From Fodinibius roseus (GTDB lineage: Bacteria; Bacteroidota; Rhodothermia; Balneolales; Balneolaceae), in contig NZ_FQUS01000022.1 in assembly GCF_900129315.1 (NCBI RefSeq), forward strand, positions 1 through 64,000: DNA of 64,000 nt, written 5' to 3'. Positions 26,187 through 35,702 of the stretch are shown here, in pieces; position 1 is the first letter of the stretch; each line of letters begins with the position of its first letter. The notes beneath the pieces were generated by a model. The model was not told the DNA's origin. It saw only the letters and a program-made list of their open reading frames with translations, and made no database searches. The translations under genes and the position numbers were made by a program.

Positions 26187-28436
26187 ATGGCGGAGACAAA
26201 AACCACATACTATACTATTGATCTGGACGAATATAAGCTCAATTCGTCCCAGCAGGAGGATCTGAATCAGCTGCTGGAGGTATGCCGGGAGCACCTCGAA
26301 AATCCTGATGAACAGATGGTTGCCCGCGCTTTCAAGCTGTGCTATCTGTCGCATGAGGGTATCGAAAGGGCCTCAGGGGAGCCCTATTACTATCACCCGG
26401 TGTCGGTGGCCAAGATTGTGGCCTCAGAAATCAATATTGATGATGTTTCGGTCGTGGCCGCACTCCTGCACGATACCGTTGAAGATACGGAGGTAACGCT
26501 CGAGCATATCAGGGAGAAGTTTAACGATACGGTGGCTCATCTCATCGACGGGGTCACCAAGATTTCCGGCGTGTTTAAGAGCCGGGATACCAAGCAGGCC
26601 GAAACGTTTATGAAGCTGTTGCTCTCCATGGCCGAAGATATCCGGGTTGTGCTGATCAAGTTTGCCGACCGGCTCCACAATATGCGTACTATTCAGCACC
26701 TGCCGCGCGAAAAGCAGCTGCAAAAGGCCACAGAAACGATGGAGCTCTATGCGCCACTGGCTCATCGCTTTGGACTCTTTAATATCAAAAGCGAGCTGGA
26801 GGATCTCTGCTTCAAGGTAATCGATCCCAATTCGTTCAAGTTTATTTCGCGGAAACTGCGCGAAAAGCGGGAGTCGCGCGAGCGATTTATTGAGGAATTT
26901 ATGCAGCCGATTCGCGAAGAGCTGCATAAGCAGGGCTTTCGCTTTGAAATTAAAGGGCGTCCCAAGCATATTTATTCGATTTTTCGGAAAATGCAGCGTC
27001 AGCAGAAGCCGTTTGAAGAAATTTACGACCTTTTTGCGATTCGAATTATTCTGGAGGATCCCCATACCAAGGAAGATTGCTGGCGCGTGTATTCTATTAT
27101 TACGGATTGGTATACTCCCATCCCCAAGCGGTTTCGCGATTTTATTTCCGTACCCAAAGCCAATGGTTATCAGTCGCTGCATACCACTGTGATAACCAAG
27201 CAGGGACGCAAGGTCGAAGTGCAGATCCGGACCCGGCAGATGGATGATATTGCTGAAAAGGGGTTGGCTGCCCACTGGAAATATAAAGAAGGGAAAAAAG
27301 GGTCGGAAACGCTGGACAAGTTTGTACACTGGGTGCGGGATATTCTGGATAATCCGCGTCCAGAGGCAGCCACGGAATTTGTTAAGGATTTTCAGCTGAA
27401 CCTGTACCAGGATGAAATTTATGTGTTCACCCCGCAGGGGGAGCTGCGCACCCTTCCGCAGGGGGCCACCCCCATTGACTTTGCCTTTGATATCCACAGT
27501 GAGATCGGCGAGCGCGCTATGGCGGCGAAGGTGAACGGAAAGATGGCCCCGTTGCGCCAAAAACTGGAGATCGGCGACCAGGTGGAAATTATTACCGGCA
27601 ATAAAATAAATTTAAATCCCGACTGGATCGATGATGTCGTCACCCATAAAGCGAAATCGCGAATCCGACAGTTTATCAAACAAAAAGAGCGGCAGGTTGC
27701 GGATGAAGGCCGTGAAATTTGGGAGAAACGGGCAAAGCGCGGAAAGATCGAAATCTCAGAGCAGGACCTGATGCAGGTTGCTCACAAGCTGAGTTTCGAT
27801 TCAACGCAGGAACTGTTCTATGAAATCGGCAAAGGAAATTTTGACGTAAATAAACTGTTTAAATCAGTCAAGCAGTTTACCGGAACGGGTCGCATAGAAG
27901 AAGAAAAAGAGTCAGAGGAGCAGTCCGTTGTCACCGAAGAGGAAATTCAGCAGACCTATATCGACTCGGCGCGTTCACTGGGCGATGAAAAGGCGCTGGT
28001 TATTGATGACAATATTTCAAATATTAAATACAGTTATGCCAACTGCTGCAATCCGATTCCCGGCGATGATGTTATTGGCTTCATCAGCCGCACGGGTGAT
28101 GTCAAGATTCACCGGTCCAATTGTAAAAATATTCACCATCTCATCCAGACCGACGGCGAGCGTATTATCGATGTGTCATGGGCTAAGAATATTGATTCCA
28201 AATTCCTGGGGGCTGTCAAAGTCATTGGAGAAGACCGCGTAGGATTGATAAACGACCTTACGGATATTCTGTCTAAATCGATGGAAACAAACATGAAGAG
28301 CATCAATGTGACCAGCGACAGCGGAATGTTTGAAGGAATCCTGACAGTGTATGTGGATGATATCAATCATCTCGACCGCGTGGTTACCAAATTGCATAAG
28401 GTAGAAGGCGTAAAAAGTGTTTTCCGTTACGAGTGA
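26187..28436 (+). CDS. rel: Bifunctional (p)ppGpp synthetase/hydrolase (RelA/SpoT family)
   Basis: 749 aa with the full long-RSH architecture. HD hydrolase: YYYHPVSVAKIV...AALLHDTVEDTEVT, with intact HD and ED residues. Synthetase: KGRPKHIYSIFRKMQ, YDLFAIRII, YTPIPKRFRDFI, PKANGYQSLHT. TGS: IYVFTPQGELRTLPQGATPIDFAF. C-terminal zinc-finger-like CCNPIPGDDVIGFI...HRSNC and ACT (VIGEDRVGLINDLT). The HD motif is intact, so the enzyme should both make and degrade the alarmone. Apparently the only RSH in the window. Confidence 0.96.
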   Translation: MAETKTTYYTIDLDEYKLNSSQQEDLNQLLEVCREHLENPDEQMVARAFKLCYLSHEGIERASGEPYYYHPVSVAKIVASEINIDDVSVVAALLHDTVEDTEVTLEHIREKFNDTVAHLIDGVTKISGVFKSRDTKQAETFMKLLLSMAEDIRVVLIKFADRLHNMRTIQHLPREKQLQKATETMELYAPLAHRFGLFNIKSELEDLCFKVIDPNSFKFISRKLREKRESRERFIEEFMQPIREELHKQGFRFEIKGRPKHIYSIFRKMQRQQKPFEEIYDLFAIRIILEDPHTKEDCWRVYSIITDWYTPIPKRFRDFISVPKANGYQSLHTTVITKQGRKVEVQIRTRQMDDIAEKGLAAHWKYKEGKKGSETLDKFVHWVRDILDNPRPEAATEFVKDFQLNLYQDEIYVFTPQGELRTLPQGATPIDFAFDIHSEIGERAMAAKVNGKMAPLRQKLEIGDQVEIITGNKINLNPDWIDDVVTHKAKSRIRQFIKQKERQVADEGREIWEKRAKRGKIEISEQDLMQVAHKLSFDSTQELFYEIGKGNFDVNKLFKSVKQFTGTGRIEEEKESEEQSVVTEEEIQQTYIDSARSLGDEKALVIDDNISNIKYSYANCCNPIPGDDVIGFISRTGDVKIHRSNCKNIHHLIQTDGERIIDVSWAKNIDSKFLGAVKVIGEDRVGLINDLTDILSKSMETNMKSINVTSDSGMFEGILTVYVDDINHLDRVVTKLHKVEGVKSVFRYE

Positions 28437-28802
28437 GATATCTGCTATCAGTAAGCCGTTATTTGCTTAAGAGAGCTTTGCAAAACCGTTCTTTTGTCCC
28501 GATTCCGCATTTTTGCGCATTCAATATCCTCACATATACCTATGTATATGCTACGATTTTAAATTTTCTCAGGCTTTGATATTGATCAAAATGCCTGGTT
28601 TTCAAATCGTTTCTTCGAGAATAAAAAATCCGGGCTTATGTCTCGCAACGATCACGAGAACTCAAATAACTGGTATTAATCCCGGGCGAAACTTTCAAAT
28701 CCGTTATAAATGTAATATCATCAACTCAATTATGCGATTGTCCACTGTTATACTTTTTCAGTATTATCACATGACAGTATTAATTTAATATTTTAGTACA
28801 TT
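28437..28802. other. Intergenic region rel-HU
   Basis: 366 bp, mainly occupied by the dispersed repeat at 28470-28616. The remaining AT-rich stretch up to 28802 presumably holds the promoter of the HU-ruvX-def-fmt operon. Confidence 0.55.
28470..28616 (-). repeat. Dispersed intergenic repeat, copy 4 (inverted)
   Basis: About 147 bp, opposite orientation to copies 1-3. Starts with GAGAGCTTTGCAAAACCGTTC, contains TTCAATATCCTCACATATA and CTCAGGCTTTGAT-TGATCAAAA, and ends CCTGGTTTTCAAA. It aligns along its whole length with copy 5 at 52749-52889. Confidence 0.8.
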
Positions 28803-29135
28803 ATGATTACCTATACCAAAAGAGATATCGTACGGCGTGTGGCGGATCAGCTGGATGAACCGATGGTTCAAACCGAGCCCTGGGTCGATGCGGTACTGGT
28901 TGCTCTTCGGGAGACCATGATGGATGCGGATCCGACCTGTCGGATCGAATTACGTGATTTTGGTGTTTTTGAAGTAAAGAAGACGAAAGCAAAGCCGCGG
29001 GCGCGTAATCCGCGGACGAATGAAGAGATTTACGTGCCGGCGCACCGAAAAACACACTTTAAACCGAGTAAACTTTTAAAACAATTTCTAAAACAGCCTC
29101 TTGAAGAAGAGGACCTGGAAGAAATGGAAGGCTGA
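28803..29135 (+). CDS. HU/IHF-family DNA-binding protein
   Basis: 110 aa. The Bac_DNA_binding fold is recognisable: YTKRDIVRRVADQLD helix, IELRDFGVFEVKKTKAKPRARNPRTNEEI (the beta-ribbon arm with its RNP tip, which inserts into the minor groove) and a C-terminal helix. An acidic tail (LEEEDLEEMEG) extends past the usual ~90 residues. It lies two bases upstream of ruvX and is probably the first gene of an operon with ruvX, def and fmt. Confidence 0.92.
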   Translation: MITYTKRDIVRRVADQLDEPMVQTEPWVDAVLVALRETMMDADPTCRIELRDFGVFEVKKTKAKPRARNPRTNEEIYVPAHRKTHFKPSKLLKQFLKQPLEEEDLEEMEG

Positions 29136-29137
29136 CA

Positions 29138-29593
29138 GTGGCACAGTATGGCAGACTTGTAGGAATCGATGTGGGAACCAAATGGTTCGGTATAGCCCGT
29201 TCTGACCTGCTCCGAACGGTTGCTAATCCGGTGGGCACCTATGGCTCGGATGAGGTCTTTAATAAGCTCGAGGAGCTGGTTGAGAACGAGCAGGTAACAA
29301 AAATGGTAGTCGGCTGGCCGCTTACGCCCGCTGGAGAGGAGGGAAGGGCCATTAAAATGGTTCGGAAATTTCTTGAACGATTCAGAGAACATTTTCCCGA
29401 TATGGAAGTTGTTAAAGTGGATGAGCGCTATACCTCCAAAGAAGCCGTACGCGCCATGGTAGAGGCGGGTGTCCCGAAGATGAAGCGCCGGGAATCCGAC
29501 CGTATCAACCAGGCTGCTGCGGCGATCATTCTGCAGAAATACATAGAATTTGAAAAATCAGAAAATGTCCGTATTACCGATCGTTACGTATGA
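29138..29593 (+). CDS. ruvX: Putative pre-16S rRNA nuclease / Holliday-junction resolvase-like (YqgF)
   Basis: 151 aa, starting at a GTG two bases after the HU stop; no ATG fits. RNase-H-like fold: GRLVGIDVGTKWFGIARSD (first catalytic Asp), VVGWPL, VDERYTSKEA (Glu) and ESDRINQAAAAIILQKY (last Asp). In E. coli YqgF completes 16S rRNA 5' processing. The 3' end overlaps def by 29 bp, indicating coupled translation. Confidence 0.93.
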   Translation: MAQYGRLVGIDVGTKWFGIARSDLLRTVANPVGTYGSDEVFNKLEELVENEQVTKMVVGWPLTPAGEEGRAIKMVRKFLERFREHFPDMEVVKVDERYTSKEAVRAMVEAGVPKMKRRESDRINQAAAAIILQKYIEFEKSENVRITDRYV

Positions 29594-30134
29594 TGATGAG
29601 ATTCTTCACCAAGAAGCAAATCCGATAGAAAAGGATTCTGAAGAGCTTCAACAGCTGATCGACGATATGTTCGATAGCATGTATAACTCAGAAGGAGTGG
29701 GCCTGGCCGGACCGCAGGTCGGGGAACTGAAGCGCCTGTTCGTGGTGGATGCCGACCCCATGTCCGAAGAAGCGGAAGAGCCGAAACACGGGCCGCTTGT
29801 CATGATTAATCCCGAAATTATTGAAAAAAAAGGACAGGAAGTAGAGATGAATGAGGGATGTCTGAGTATCCCGGGGATAAACGCACCGGTAAGCCGTCCT
29901 GAAACGATCGTCGTGAAGTATCTGGATCGCCGGTTTGAACCCCGGCAACTGGAGGTGGGCGGCTGGCTTGCGCGCATAGTGCAGCATGAGACCGATCACC
30001 TGGACGGAATCCTTTTTTTAGATCATCTCTCGCTCTTCAAGCGGAAGCTTTTGAGTTCAAAGCTAAAAGATATTGATGCGGGAGTAGTCGAAATCGACTA
30101 TCCCACCGAACCCAAAAAAGCCAAAGCCGGATAA
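29565..30134 (+). CDS. def: Peptide deformylase
   Basis: 189 aa from the ATG at 29565, inside the ruvX frame. Removes the N-formyl group from nascent proteins. All three family motifs are present: EGVGLAGPQVG (motif 1), EGCLSIPG (motif 2, metal-binding Cys) and QHETDHLDG (motif 3, two metal-binding His and the catalytic Glu). Followed by fmt after 16 bp, the usual def-fmt pair. Confidence 0.97.
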   Translation: MSVLPIVTYDDEILHQEANPIEKDSEELQQLIDDMFDSMYNSEGVGLAGPQVGELKRLFVVDADPMSEEAEEPKHGPLVMINPEIIEKKGQEVEMNEGCLSIPGINAPVSRPETIVVKYLDRRFEPRQLEVGGWLARIVQHETDHLDGILFLDHLSLFKRKLLSSKLKDIDAGVVEIDYPTEPKKAKAG

Positions 30135-30150
30135 GGATTGTCCATTGTGT

Positions 30151-31065
30151 ATGCGTATTGTTTTTATGGGTTCGCCCGATTTTGCTATTCCCAGTCTTGA
30201 AAGGCTTCACCAGTCCGCCCACGAAATTGTCTCCGTTGTCAGCAATGTCGATAAACGCCGTGGACGCCGCGCAAAGCCGTCTCCCACACCGGTAAAAGCC
30301 AGGGCGCTGGAATTGGATCTGCCGGTGATTGAAGTGGAAGATCTCGACAACCCGGATTTTTACCGCGATTTAAAAGTTTTGGATGCGGATCTCTTTGTCG
30401 TAGTGGCCTTTCGCATTCTTCCCCCTGAATTACTGGAGCTTCCCGGCCGGGGAGCAATCAATCTTCATGCTTCCCTGCTGCCGAAATACCGGGGAGCTGC
30501 ACCTATCCACTGGGCTGTAATGAAGGGCGAGAAGCAGACCGGCTGCACGGTTTTTTTCCTGGATGAGCAGGTAGATACGGGACAAATTATTGCTCAACGT
30601 GCAACTAACATCGGTATAAACGAGACAACCGGTGATGTATACAACCGCCTGAAAGAAATGGGAAGCGTATTGCTTACGGAAGTCGTTGATGATATTGAGC
30701 GGGGAGATTATGAGACGCACCGCCAGGATCATGAGGAAGCGACCCCTGCTCCAAAACTGTTTACCGGGGATTGTAAAGTAGATTTTGATCGTCCGGCCAG
30801 GCAAGTCCATGATAACATTCGTGGACTCAGTCCCTTTCCGACGGCCTGGGCCCGGTTGGATGGTCTTAAATTTAACATGTACCGCTCGGCCCTGGGGCCT
30901 GATCAACATTTGGCACCCGGGATATTAGCCATGAATGATGATGAGTTATTGGCCGGCTGCCAAAAGGGCACTGTAATCCTGAAACAAGTACAGCTGGAAG
31001 GCAAACAGCGAATGAGCGGCAAGGATTTTATGAATGGGTACAGCGGCTCGGGAAGACTGAAATAG
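30151..31065 (+). CDS. fmt: Methionyl-tRNA formyltransferase
   Basis: 304 aa from the ATG at 30151. Formylates initiator Met-tRNA with 10-formyl-THF. N-terminal MRIVFMGSPDFAIPSLERL; catalytic region INLHASLLPKYRGAAPIHWAVMKGEKQTG (Asn and His of the SLLP signature); VDTGQII. The C-terminal OB-like domain has a conserved KGTVILKQVQLEGKQRM. It completes the formylation/deformylation pair with def. Confidence 0.96.
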   Translation: MRIVFMGSPDFAIPSLERLHQSAHEIVSVVSNVDKRRGRRAKPSPTPVKARALELDLPVIEVEDLDNPDFYRDLKVLDADLFVVVAFRILPPELLELPGRGAINLHASLLPKYRGAAPIHWAVMKGEKQTGCTVFFLDEQVDTGQIIAQRATNIGINETTGDVYNRLKEMGSVLLTEVVDDIERGDYETHRQDHEEATPAPKLFTGDCKVDFDRPARQVHDNIRGLSPFPTAWARLDGLKFNMYRSALGPDQHLAPGILAMNDDELLAGCQKGTVILKQVQLEGKQRMSGKDFMNGYSGSGRLK

Positions 31066-31150
31066 AAAAAAATAATTATGGGTTGATAATTAATGAGATA
31101 TTGATGATATACTTTTCAAAGTTTATATAACCTTCAAAAATTGAAATACT

Positions 31151-31822
31151 ATGGAGATGGAGCCGTTACTGCAAGCTGCAAAAGATGGAAAGCTTGAAGA
31201 GCTAAAACAATTAGTGCAGGAGGGAACGAATATTGAGGAAACTGCCAAGAATGGATCGACCGCCCTTATTTTTGCCGCCCAGCATGACCAGATGGAAGTG
31301 GTAGCCTATTTGCTTGAGCAAGGGGCCGATCCGAATAAAACAACATCTCTGGGCGGCAGTGCTCTTAACAGGGCGGCTGAAAACGGCAATACAAAAATGA
31401 TGAAGCTGCTGCTGGAACACGGTGCCCAAATCAGAGATCTGGCGCTGATTGCCGCCGCGAGGGAGGGCAACCTGCAGGCGGTGCAATTGCTTTGTGAAGA
31501 AGGGGCGGATGTAAATGCCACCCAGCGATGGGGTCATACGGCCCTTATGCTTGCCGCGCGGGACGGACATACGGAAATTGTAGACTACCTGCTTGACCGG
31601 GGAGCAAAAGTCAAAAAGCGTGATAAAAATGGGGCAACTGCGCTCTCTATGGCCCTGGATAATGATCATGTGGAAGTAGCGAGTCGGCTGCGACAAGCGG
31701 GGGCAACAGAGGAAAAAAAGGAAAGCCGGCAAGAGATCGATGCTGAGGATGAATTTGTGGACGATTTGGATCTCGATGAAGAGATTCCGGAAGATATGGA
31801 TTTGGATGAGGAAGAGGATTAA
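31151..31822 (+). CDS. Ankyrin-repeat protein
   Basis: 223 aa with no signal peptide, so probably cytoplasmic. About five ankyrin repeats, e.g. NGSTALIFAAQHDQMEVVAYLLEQGADPN, LGGSALNRAAENGNTKMMKLLLEHGA and RWGHTALMLAARDGHTEIVDYLLDRGAKVKKRDKNGATAL, then a very acidic tail of Asp/Glu repeats (DDLDLDEEIPEDMDLDEEED). Protein-binding scaffold of unknown partner. The upstream fmt and downstream gap give no functional hint. Confidence 0.9.
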   Translation: MEMEPLLQAAKDGKLEELKQLVQEGTNIEETAKNGSTALIFAAQHDQMEVVAYLLEQGADPNKTTSLGGSALNRAAENGNTKMMKLLLEHGAQIRDLALIAAAREGNLQAVQLLCEEGADVNATQRWGHTALMLAARDGHTEIVDYLLDRGAKVKKRDKNGATALSMALDNDHVEVASRLRQAGATEEKKESRQEIDAEDEFVDDLDLDEEIPEDMDLDEEED

Positions 31823-31958
31823 AATTTTATTCAATCATTTACAATAAAGGGATTTACTGTTATTTTTAGGCGGCTTGATTATCGCCTGGGATGTATTAAC
31901 GCTCAATGCTTTAAACAAGTTTTCACACTCAAATGGAGTTAACAAAAAGTAAAATTTT

Positions 31959-32963
31959 ATGGCTAAAATTAACGTAGGAATTAACGGATTCGGACGAATT
32001 GGTCGACTGGTAGCTCGATCGATATTGTCTTACCACCAAGATGAAATTACTATTGTAGGGATCAACGACTTGACCGATGCCGAAACACTGGCATATTTAT
32101 TTAAACGCGATTCAGTTCACGGCACCTATGAAGGAGAGGTCGACGTAAGTGAGAAAGCTATTACCATCGACGGAATGGAAATCGGCATAACTTCGGAACG
32201 GGACCCGGTGAATCTGAATTGGGATGAGCTCGGCGCAGACGTAGTTGTTGAGTCTACCGGCTTTTTCCGAACCTATGATGCCGCTTCCAAGCATCTTGAA
32301 GCCGGGGCAGACAAAGTTATTATTTCTGCACCTGCAAAAGGAGATAAAGAAGTTAAAACGATTGTTTTAGGCGTCAATGACGATATTATCGATGATGAAA
32401 CACAAATCTATTCCAATGCCAGCTGTACGACCAATTGCCTGGCGCCGATGGTAAAAGTACTGGACGATGCTTTCGGACTGGAAAAAGGATTCATGACCAC
32501 CACCCACGCCTATACGGGGAGCCAGAATATACTGGACGGGCCCCATAAGGATCTGCGAAGAGGCCGAACGGCTGCCCATAACCTGGTGCCTACGACGACC
32601 GGGGCTGCTCAAACGGTAGAGCTCGTCTTGCCCGAGCTTGAAGGCAGACTGGACGGAAGCGCCATCCGGGTACCGGTTCCCGACGGTTCGCTGACGGATC
32701 TTACCGCTATTGTCGAAAAGGATGTGACGGTAGAACAGGTGCATAATGCCTTTAGGGAAGCTGCGGACGGATCGATGAAGGGTGTATTAGCCTACTCCGA
32801 AGAGGAGCTGGTATCAACCGATATATTGGGTGATCCCCACTCTTGTATTTATGATTCCGGCTTTACCAAAACCAATGGAAAACTGGTGAAGATATTGGCC
32901 TGGTACGATAACGAGGCCGGTTACTCTGCCCGTACCGCTGATCTGATTTCAAAGATCGTGTAA
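31959..32963 (+). CDS. gap: Glyceraldehyde-3-phosphate dehydrogenase, type I
   Basis: 334 aa. The glycolytic enzyme, with N-terminal INGFGRIGRLVAR (NAD-binding), active-site SNASCTTNCLAP with the catalytic Cys, TTTHAYTGSQNILD, and DLRRGRTAAHNLVPTTTGAA. The usual Asp follows the second strand region (GINDLTDAETLAYLFKRDSVHG). Monocistronic with a strong terminator. Confidence 0.97.
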   Translation: MAKINVGINGFGRIGRLVARSILSYHQDEITIVGINDLTDAETLAYLFKRDSVHGTYEGEVDVSEKAITIDGMEIGITSERDPVNLNWDELGADVVVESTGFFRTYDAASKHLEAGADKVIISAPAKGDKEVKTIVLGVNDDIIDDETQIYSNASCTTNCLAPMVKVLDDAFGLEKGFMTTTHAYTGSQNILDGPHKDLRRGRTAAHNLVPTTTGAAQTVELVLPELEGRLDGSAIRVPVPDGSLTDLTAIVEKDVTVEQVHNAFREAADGSMKGVLAYSEEELVSTDILGDPHSCIYDSGFTKTNGKLVKILAWYDNEAGYSARTADLISKIV

Positions 32964-33047
32964 TATTCAGATTATAGCTTTTGTCTACCGGGCATTTATG
33001 CCGGGAGGACGCAGGCTGATATTTCATTTGCTCTATTATTAACATTA

Positions 33048-33081
33048 AGCACAATACAAGGATTTGTATTGTGCTTTTTTA
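33048..33081 (+). terminator. Rho-independent terminator after gap
   Basis: Perfect 12-bp stem AGCACAATACAA (33048-33059) / TTGTATTGTGCT (33064-33075), 4-nt loop, six T in a row. Confidence 0.93.
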
Positions 33082-33476
33082 TTGTGCTGATCATTCAGTA
33101 TTGAAAAGAGGATTTCAGGAGGTAAAGAGAGTCCCCGGTATATAGATTACCGATATCAGAACAAGAAACCCCGTTGTGGCCCAAAGAGGGTCAGCTTGTA
33201 CAAATGTTGGCTCAATTTTATAATTTTGTTATCTGTACCACAGCCTCGGCAATTAAATTAAATAAGAGGGACTGTGATTAAACGCTACCGGCCATGAGTA
33301 TGTTCCTTCAGACCGGCATTCTGCAGGACTTTTTCTTAATGATATGGACGCGAAGGGAAAGTTTAACCAAAACAGTTTTTGTTTTTTGCTATCCTCTTTA
33401 GAAGAGAGAAAAGGCAGGAACTATTTTTGTAATTAGGCAAGAAAGTTTCGATTTTGGAGGCTCCGGAAAAAATTTG
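33082..33476. other. Intergenic region between gap terminator and tRNA-Pro
   Basis: About 395 bp, AT-rich, no ORF or repeat recognised. The tRNA promoter must lie in its last part. Confidence 0.5.
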
Positions 33477-33551
33477 CGGGGCGTAGCGCAGCCCGGTTAG
33501 CGCGCGTCGTTCGGGACGACGAGGTCGCCGGTTCAAATCCGGCCGCCCCGA
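33477..33551 (+). tRNA. tRNA-Pro (anticodon CGG)
   Basis: Full cloverleaf. Acceptor CGGGGCG (33477-33483) pairs with CGCCCCG (33544-33550); D arm GCGC/GCGC; anticodon stem CGTCG/CGACG with loop TTCGGGA, anticodon CGG at 33512-33514; T arm GCCGG/CCGGC with loop TTCAAAT. The discriminator is A (33551); CCA is not encoded. Confidence 0.96.
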
Positions 33552-33821
33552 CAGTTGACACCTTTTATTTGCAGGACAGAGGTTTTTCCGGTTCTGAAGT
33601 GTGGTCCGGAACGAGCAAGGTATCGGGACCGTTCTGAACTTTCCCTGGCAATTAAAGTTTGATTGATTGGCTTGATCTTTTTAATGGCTATGTGGTCTAA
33701 TTCCCCGGCCCTCAGGGTCGGAAAAAATAAATAGTGTTTTGCGGCGAGCAAATCGAATGAATACCCGGATCACGATGGCTCTTCCTCGTGGCAGTTTATT
33801 AACTTATTGATTTTTTCGGAT

Positions 33822-34271
33822 ATGATTGATTGGCAGCAGATCCACAAGAAAACAGTGAACGGGAACCCTGATCCCCCCAAAAGGATAGAAAAGAGTGAAG
33901 CTGAGTGGCGGGAAGCCTTAACCGGGGAGCAGTTCCGGGTAACGCGAAAAAAGGGAACCGAACAGCCTTATTCCGGGCAGTACTGCGAATCGCACGAGCC
34001 CGGCCTCTATGCCTGTGTTTGCTGCGGCACCGAGCTTTTTGATTCCACCGAAAAATTTGAGTCGGGGTCGGGCTGGCCCAGCTTTACGGAACCGGTACAG
34101 GATAATGCCATCCGCTACGAGGTGGACAAAAGCCTGGGGATGAATCGTATTGAAGTGTTATGCAATGTGTGCGATGCGCACCTGGGACACGTTTTCCCGG
34201 ATGGTCCCGAACCTACAGGACTCCGATATTGCATTAATTCGGCTTCGCTGCAGCTGATTGAGGAAGATTAA
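33822..34271 (+). CDS. msrB: Peptide-methionine (R)-S-oxide reductase
   Basis: 149 aa from the ATG at 33822. Two zinc-binding CxxC pairs (CVCCGTELF and CNVCDAHLGHVF), GSGWPSFTEP, and the catalytic cysteine in the C-terminal RYCINSASL motif. The position often holding the resolving cysteine (GCGWPSF in many relatives) is Ser here (GSGWPSF), so regeneration may use another thiol. Repairs oxidised methionine in proteins. Stand-alone gene after tRNA-Pro. Confidence 0.94.
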   Translation: MIDWQQIHKKTVNGNPDPPKRIEKSEAEWREALTGEQFRVTRKKGTEQPYSGQYCESHEPGLYACVCCGTELFDSTEKFESGSGWPSFTEPVQDNAIRYEVDKSLGMNRIEVLCNVCDAHLGHVFPDGPEPTGLRYCINSASLQLIEED

Positions 34272-34465
34272 ATCGTTATTGGGCGCTCCTCAGGCACCCT
34301 GTCATTTAATGGAGTGTAACTTTACCATTCTGACAATAAAGTTGTACACTTATGGCCAAAGAATACATTTTGTTGGGATCCCTCCTTGTGCCATGTCCAT
34401 CATCCTATAGAGGGAAAATAAGCGTAGGATCTGCTTTTTTTAATCAACAATAGCAGCTACAGCCG

Positions 34466-35650
34466 TCAATACTGCGGCACGCTGTCGTCAATTTCTTTTG
34501 ACCAGGCCAGGATACCGCCTTTCAGGTTATAGAGGTTGTCGAAGCCGTACTTCTCGTTAAGCTGTTTAATCGCATCCGCGCTGCGCTGTCCGCTGCGGCA
34601 GTGGACAACCACTTTTTTGTCCCGGCTTATTTTATCCGCATGATCAATGATGGTCTTGAGAGGAATCAGCTCCCCGCCGATTTCAGCGATCTCCACCTCG
34701 TGGGGCTCGCGCACATCAACAAGCTGTACCTCTTCGCCGCGCTCGAGCCACGACTTATATTCCTGCACCGTAACTTCCGGCACTTCGGATTCCCGTTCTT
34801 CCTGTCCGTTCGAGGAAGAGGGGAGCCCGCAAAAGGCCTCATAATCGATTAGTTCGGTGATCTCGGGTTCCGGGCCCGTCAGCGGATTGTCCCTGTTTTT
34901 CGTTACGGTTACTTTCCGAGTGCTGAACTCCTGGGCGTCGAACAGGAACAACTGCCCGGAAAGCGGTGACCCGATACCCGTAATGATTTTAATAACTTCA
35001 CTGGCCTGCAGGCAGCCGATGATGCCCGGAAGGACGCCCAGCACGCCCGCTTCCGCACAACTCGGCACCAGTCCGGGGGGCGGGGGCTCCGGGAAGAGAT
35101 CCCGATAATTTGGACCGCGGTTGCCTTCCTCATCCAGATAGTTGAACACCGAAAGCTGTCCCTCGAACTGAAAAATTGATCCATGCACATTCGGCTTGCC
35201 CAGCATTACACAGGCGTCATTGATCAGGTACCGTGTTGGAAAATTGTCCGTCCCGTCGGCGATCACATCATACTTCTCGATGATCTGGAGCGCGTTTTCA
35301 CTGGTCAGGCGCACGTTATGGATTTTGATATCAATATGCGGGTTAATCTCCTGCAGTCTTTCCCGGGCAACCTCGACTTTGGGCCGCCCCACGTCAGAGG
35401 CGCCGAAGAGTACCTGCCGGTGCAGGTTGCTGGCTTCCACTTTGTCAAAATCCACAATGCCGATCGTACCTACACCCGCCGCCGCAAGGTACTGCAGCAT
35501 CGGGGCACCGAGTCCGCCGGTCCCCACCGCCAGCACTTTCGAGGCCTTCAGCTTCTGCTGGCCTTCCATGCCAAATTCCGGGATAGAAAGGTGACGGCTG
35601 TAGTGGCCGAGTTCCTCACTTGAAAATTCTATGTTCTTCCAGTTGTCCAT
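34466..35650 (-). CDS. moeZ: Molybdopterin-synthase-type adenylyltransferase/sulfurtransferase (MoeB-rhodanese fusion)
   Basis: 394 aa. The N-terminal E1-like ThiF/MoeB domain has GTGGLGAPMLQYLAAAGVG (ATP-binding), DFDKVEASNLHRQVLF, DGTDNFPTRYLIND and the catalytic-cysteine region LVPSCAEAGVLGVLP. A rhodanese domain follows from ~residue 290 with HCRSGQRSADAI (persulfide Cys). MoeZ of M. tuberculosis adenylates the GG end of CysO and sulfurates it to a thiocarboxylate. The genes upstream on this strand (CysO-like carrier, JAMM protease, CysM) make that the likely role, and it may serve MoaD too. Confidence 0.93.
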   Translation of the reverse strand: MDNWKNIEFSSEELGHYSRHLSIPEFGMEGQQKLKASKVLAVGTGGLGAPMLQYLAAAGVGTIGIVDFDKVEASNLHRQVLFGASDVGRPKVEVARERLQEINPHIDIKIHNVRLTSENALQIIEKYDVIADGTDNFPTRYLINDACVMLGKPNVHGSIFQFEGQLSVFNYLDEEGNRGPNYRDLFPEPPPPGLVPSCAEAGVLGVLPGIIGCLQASEVIKIITGIGSPLSGQLFLFDAQEFSTRKVTVTKNRDNPLTGPEPEITELIDYEAFCGLPSSSNGQEERESEVPEVTVQEYKSWLERGEEVQLVDVREPHEVEIAEIGGELIPLKTIIDHADKISRDKKVVVHCRSGQRSADAIKQLNEKYGFDNLYNLKGGILAWSKEIDDSVPQY

Positions 35651-35702
35651 GACAGTTATTTTTTAAATTCCAATATGAATCCAGTGATTTCACGCAGAGT
35701 CG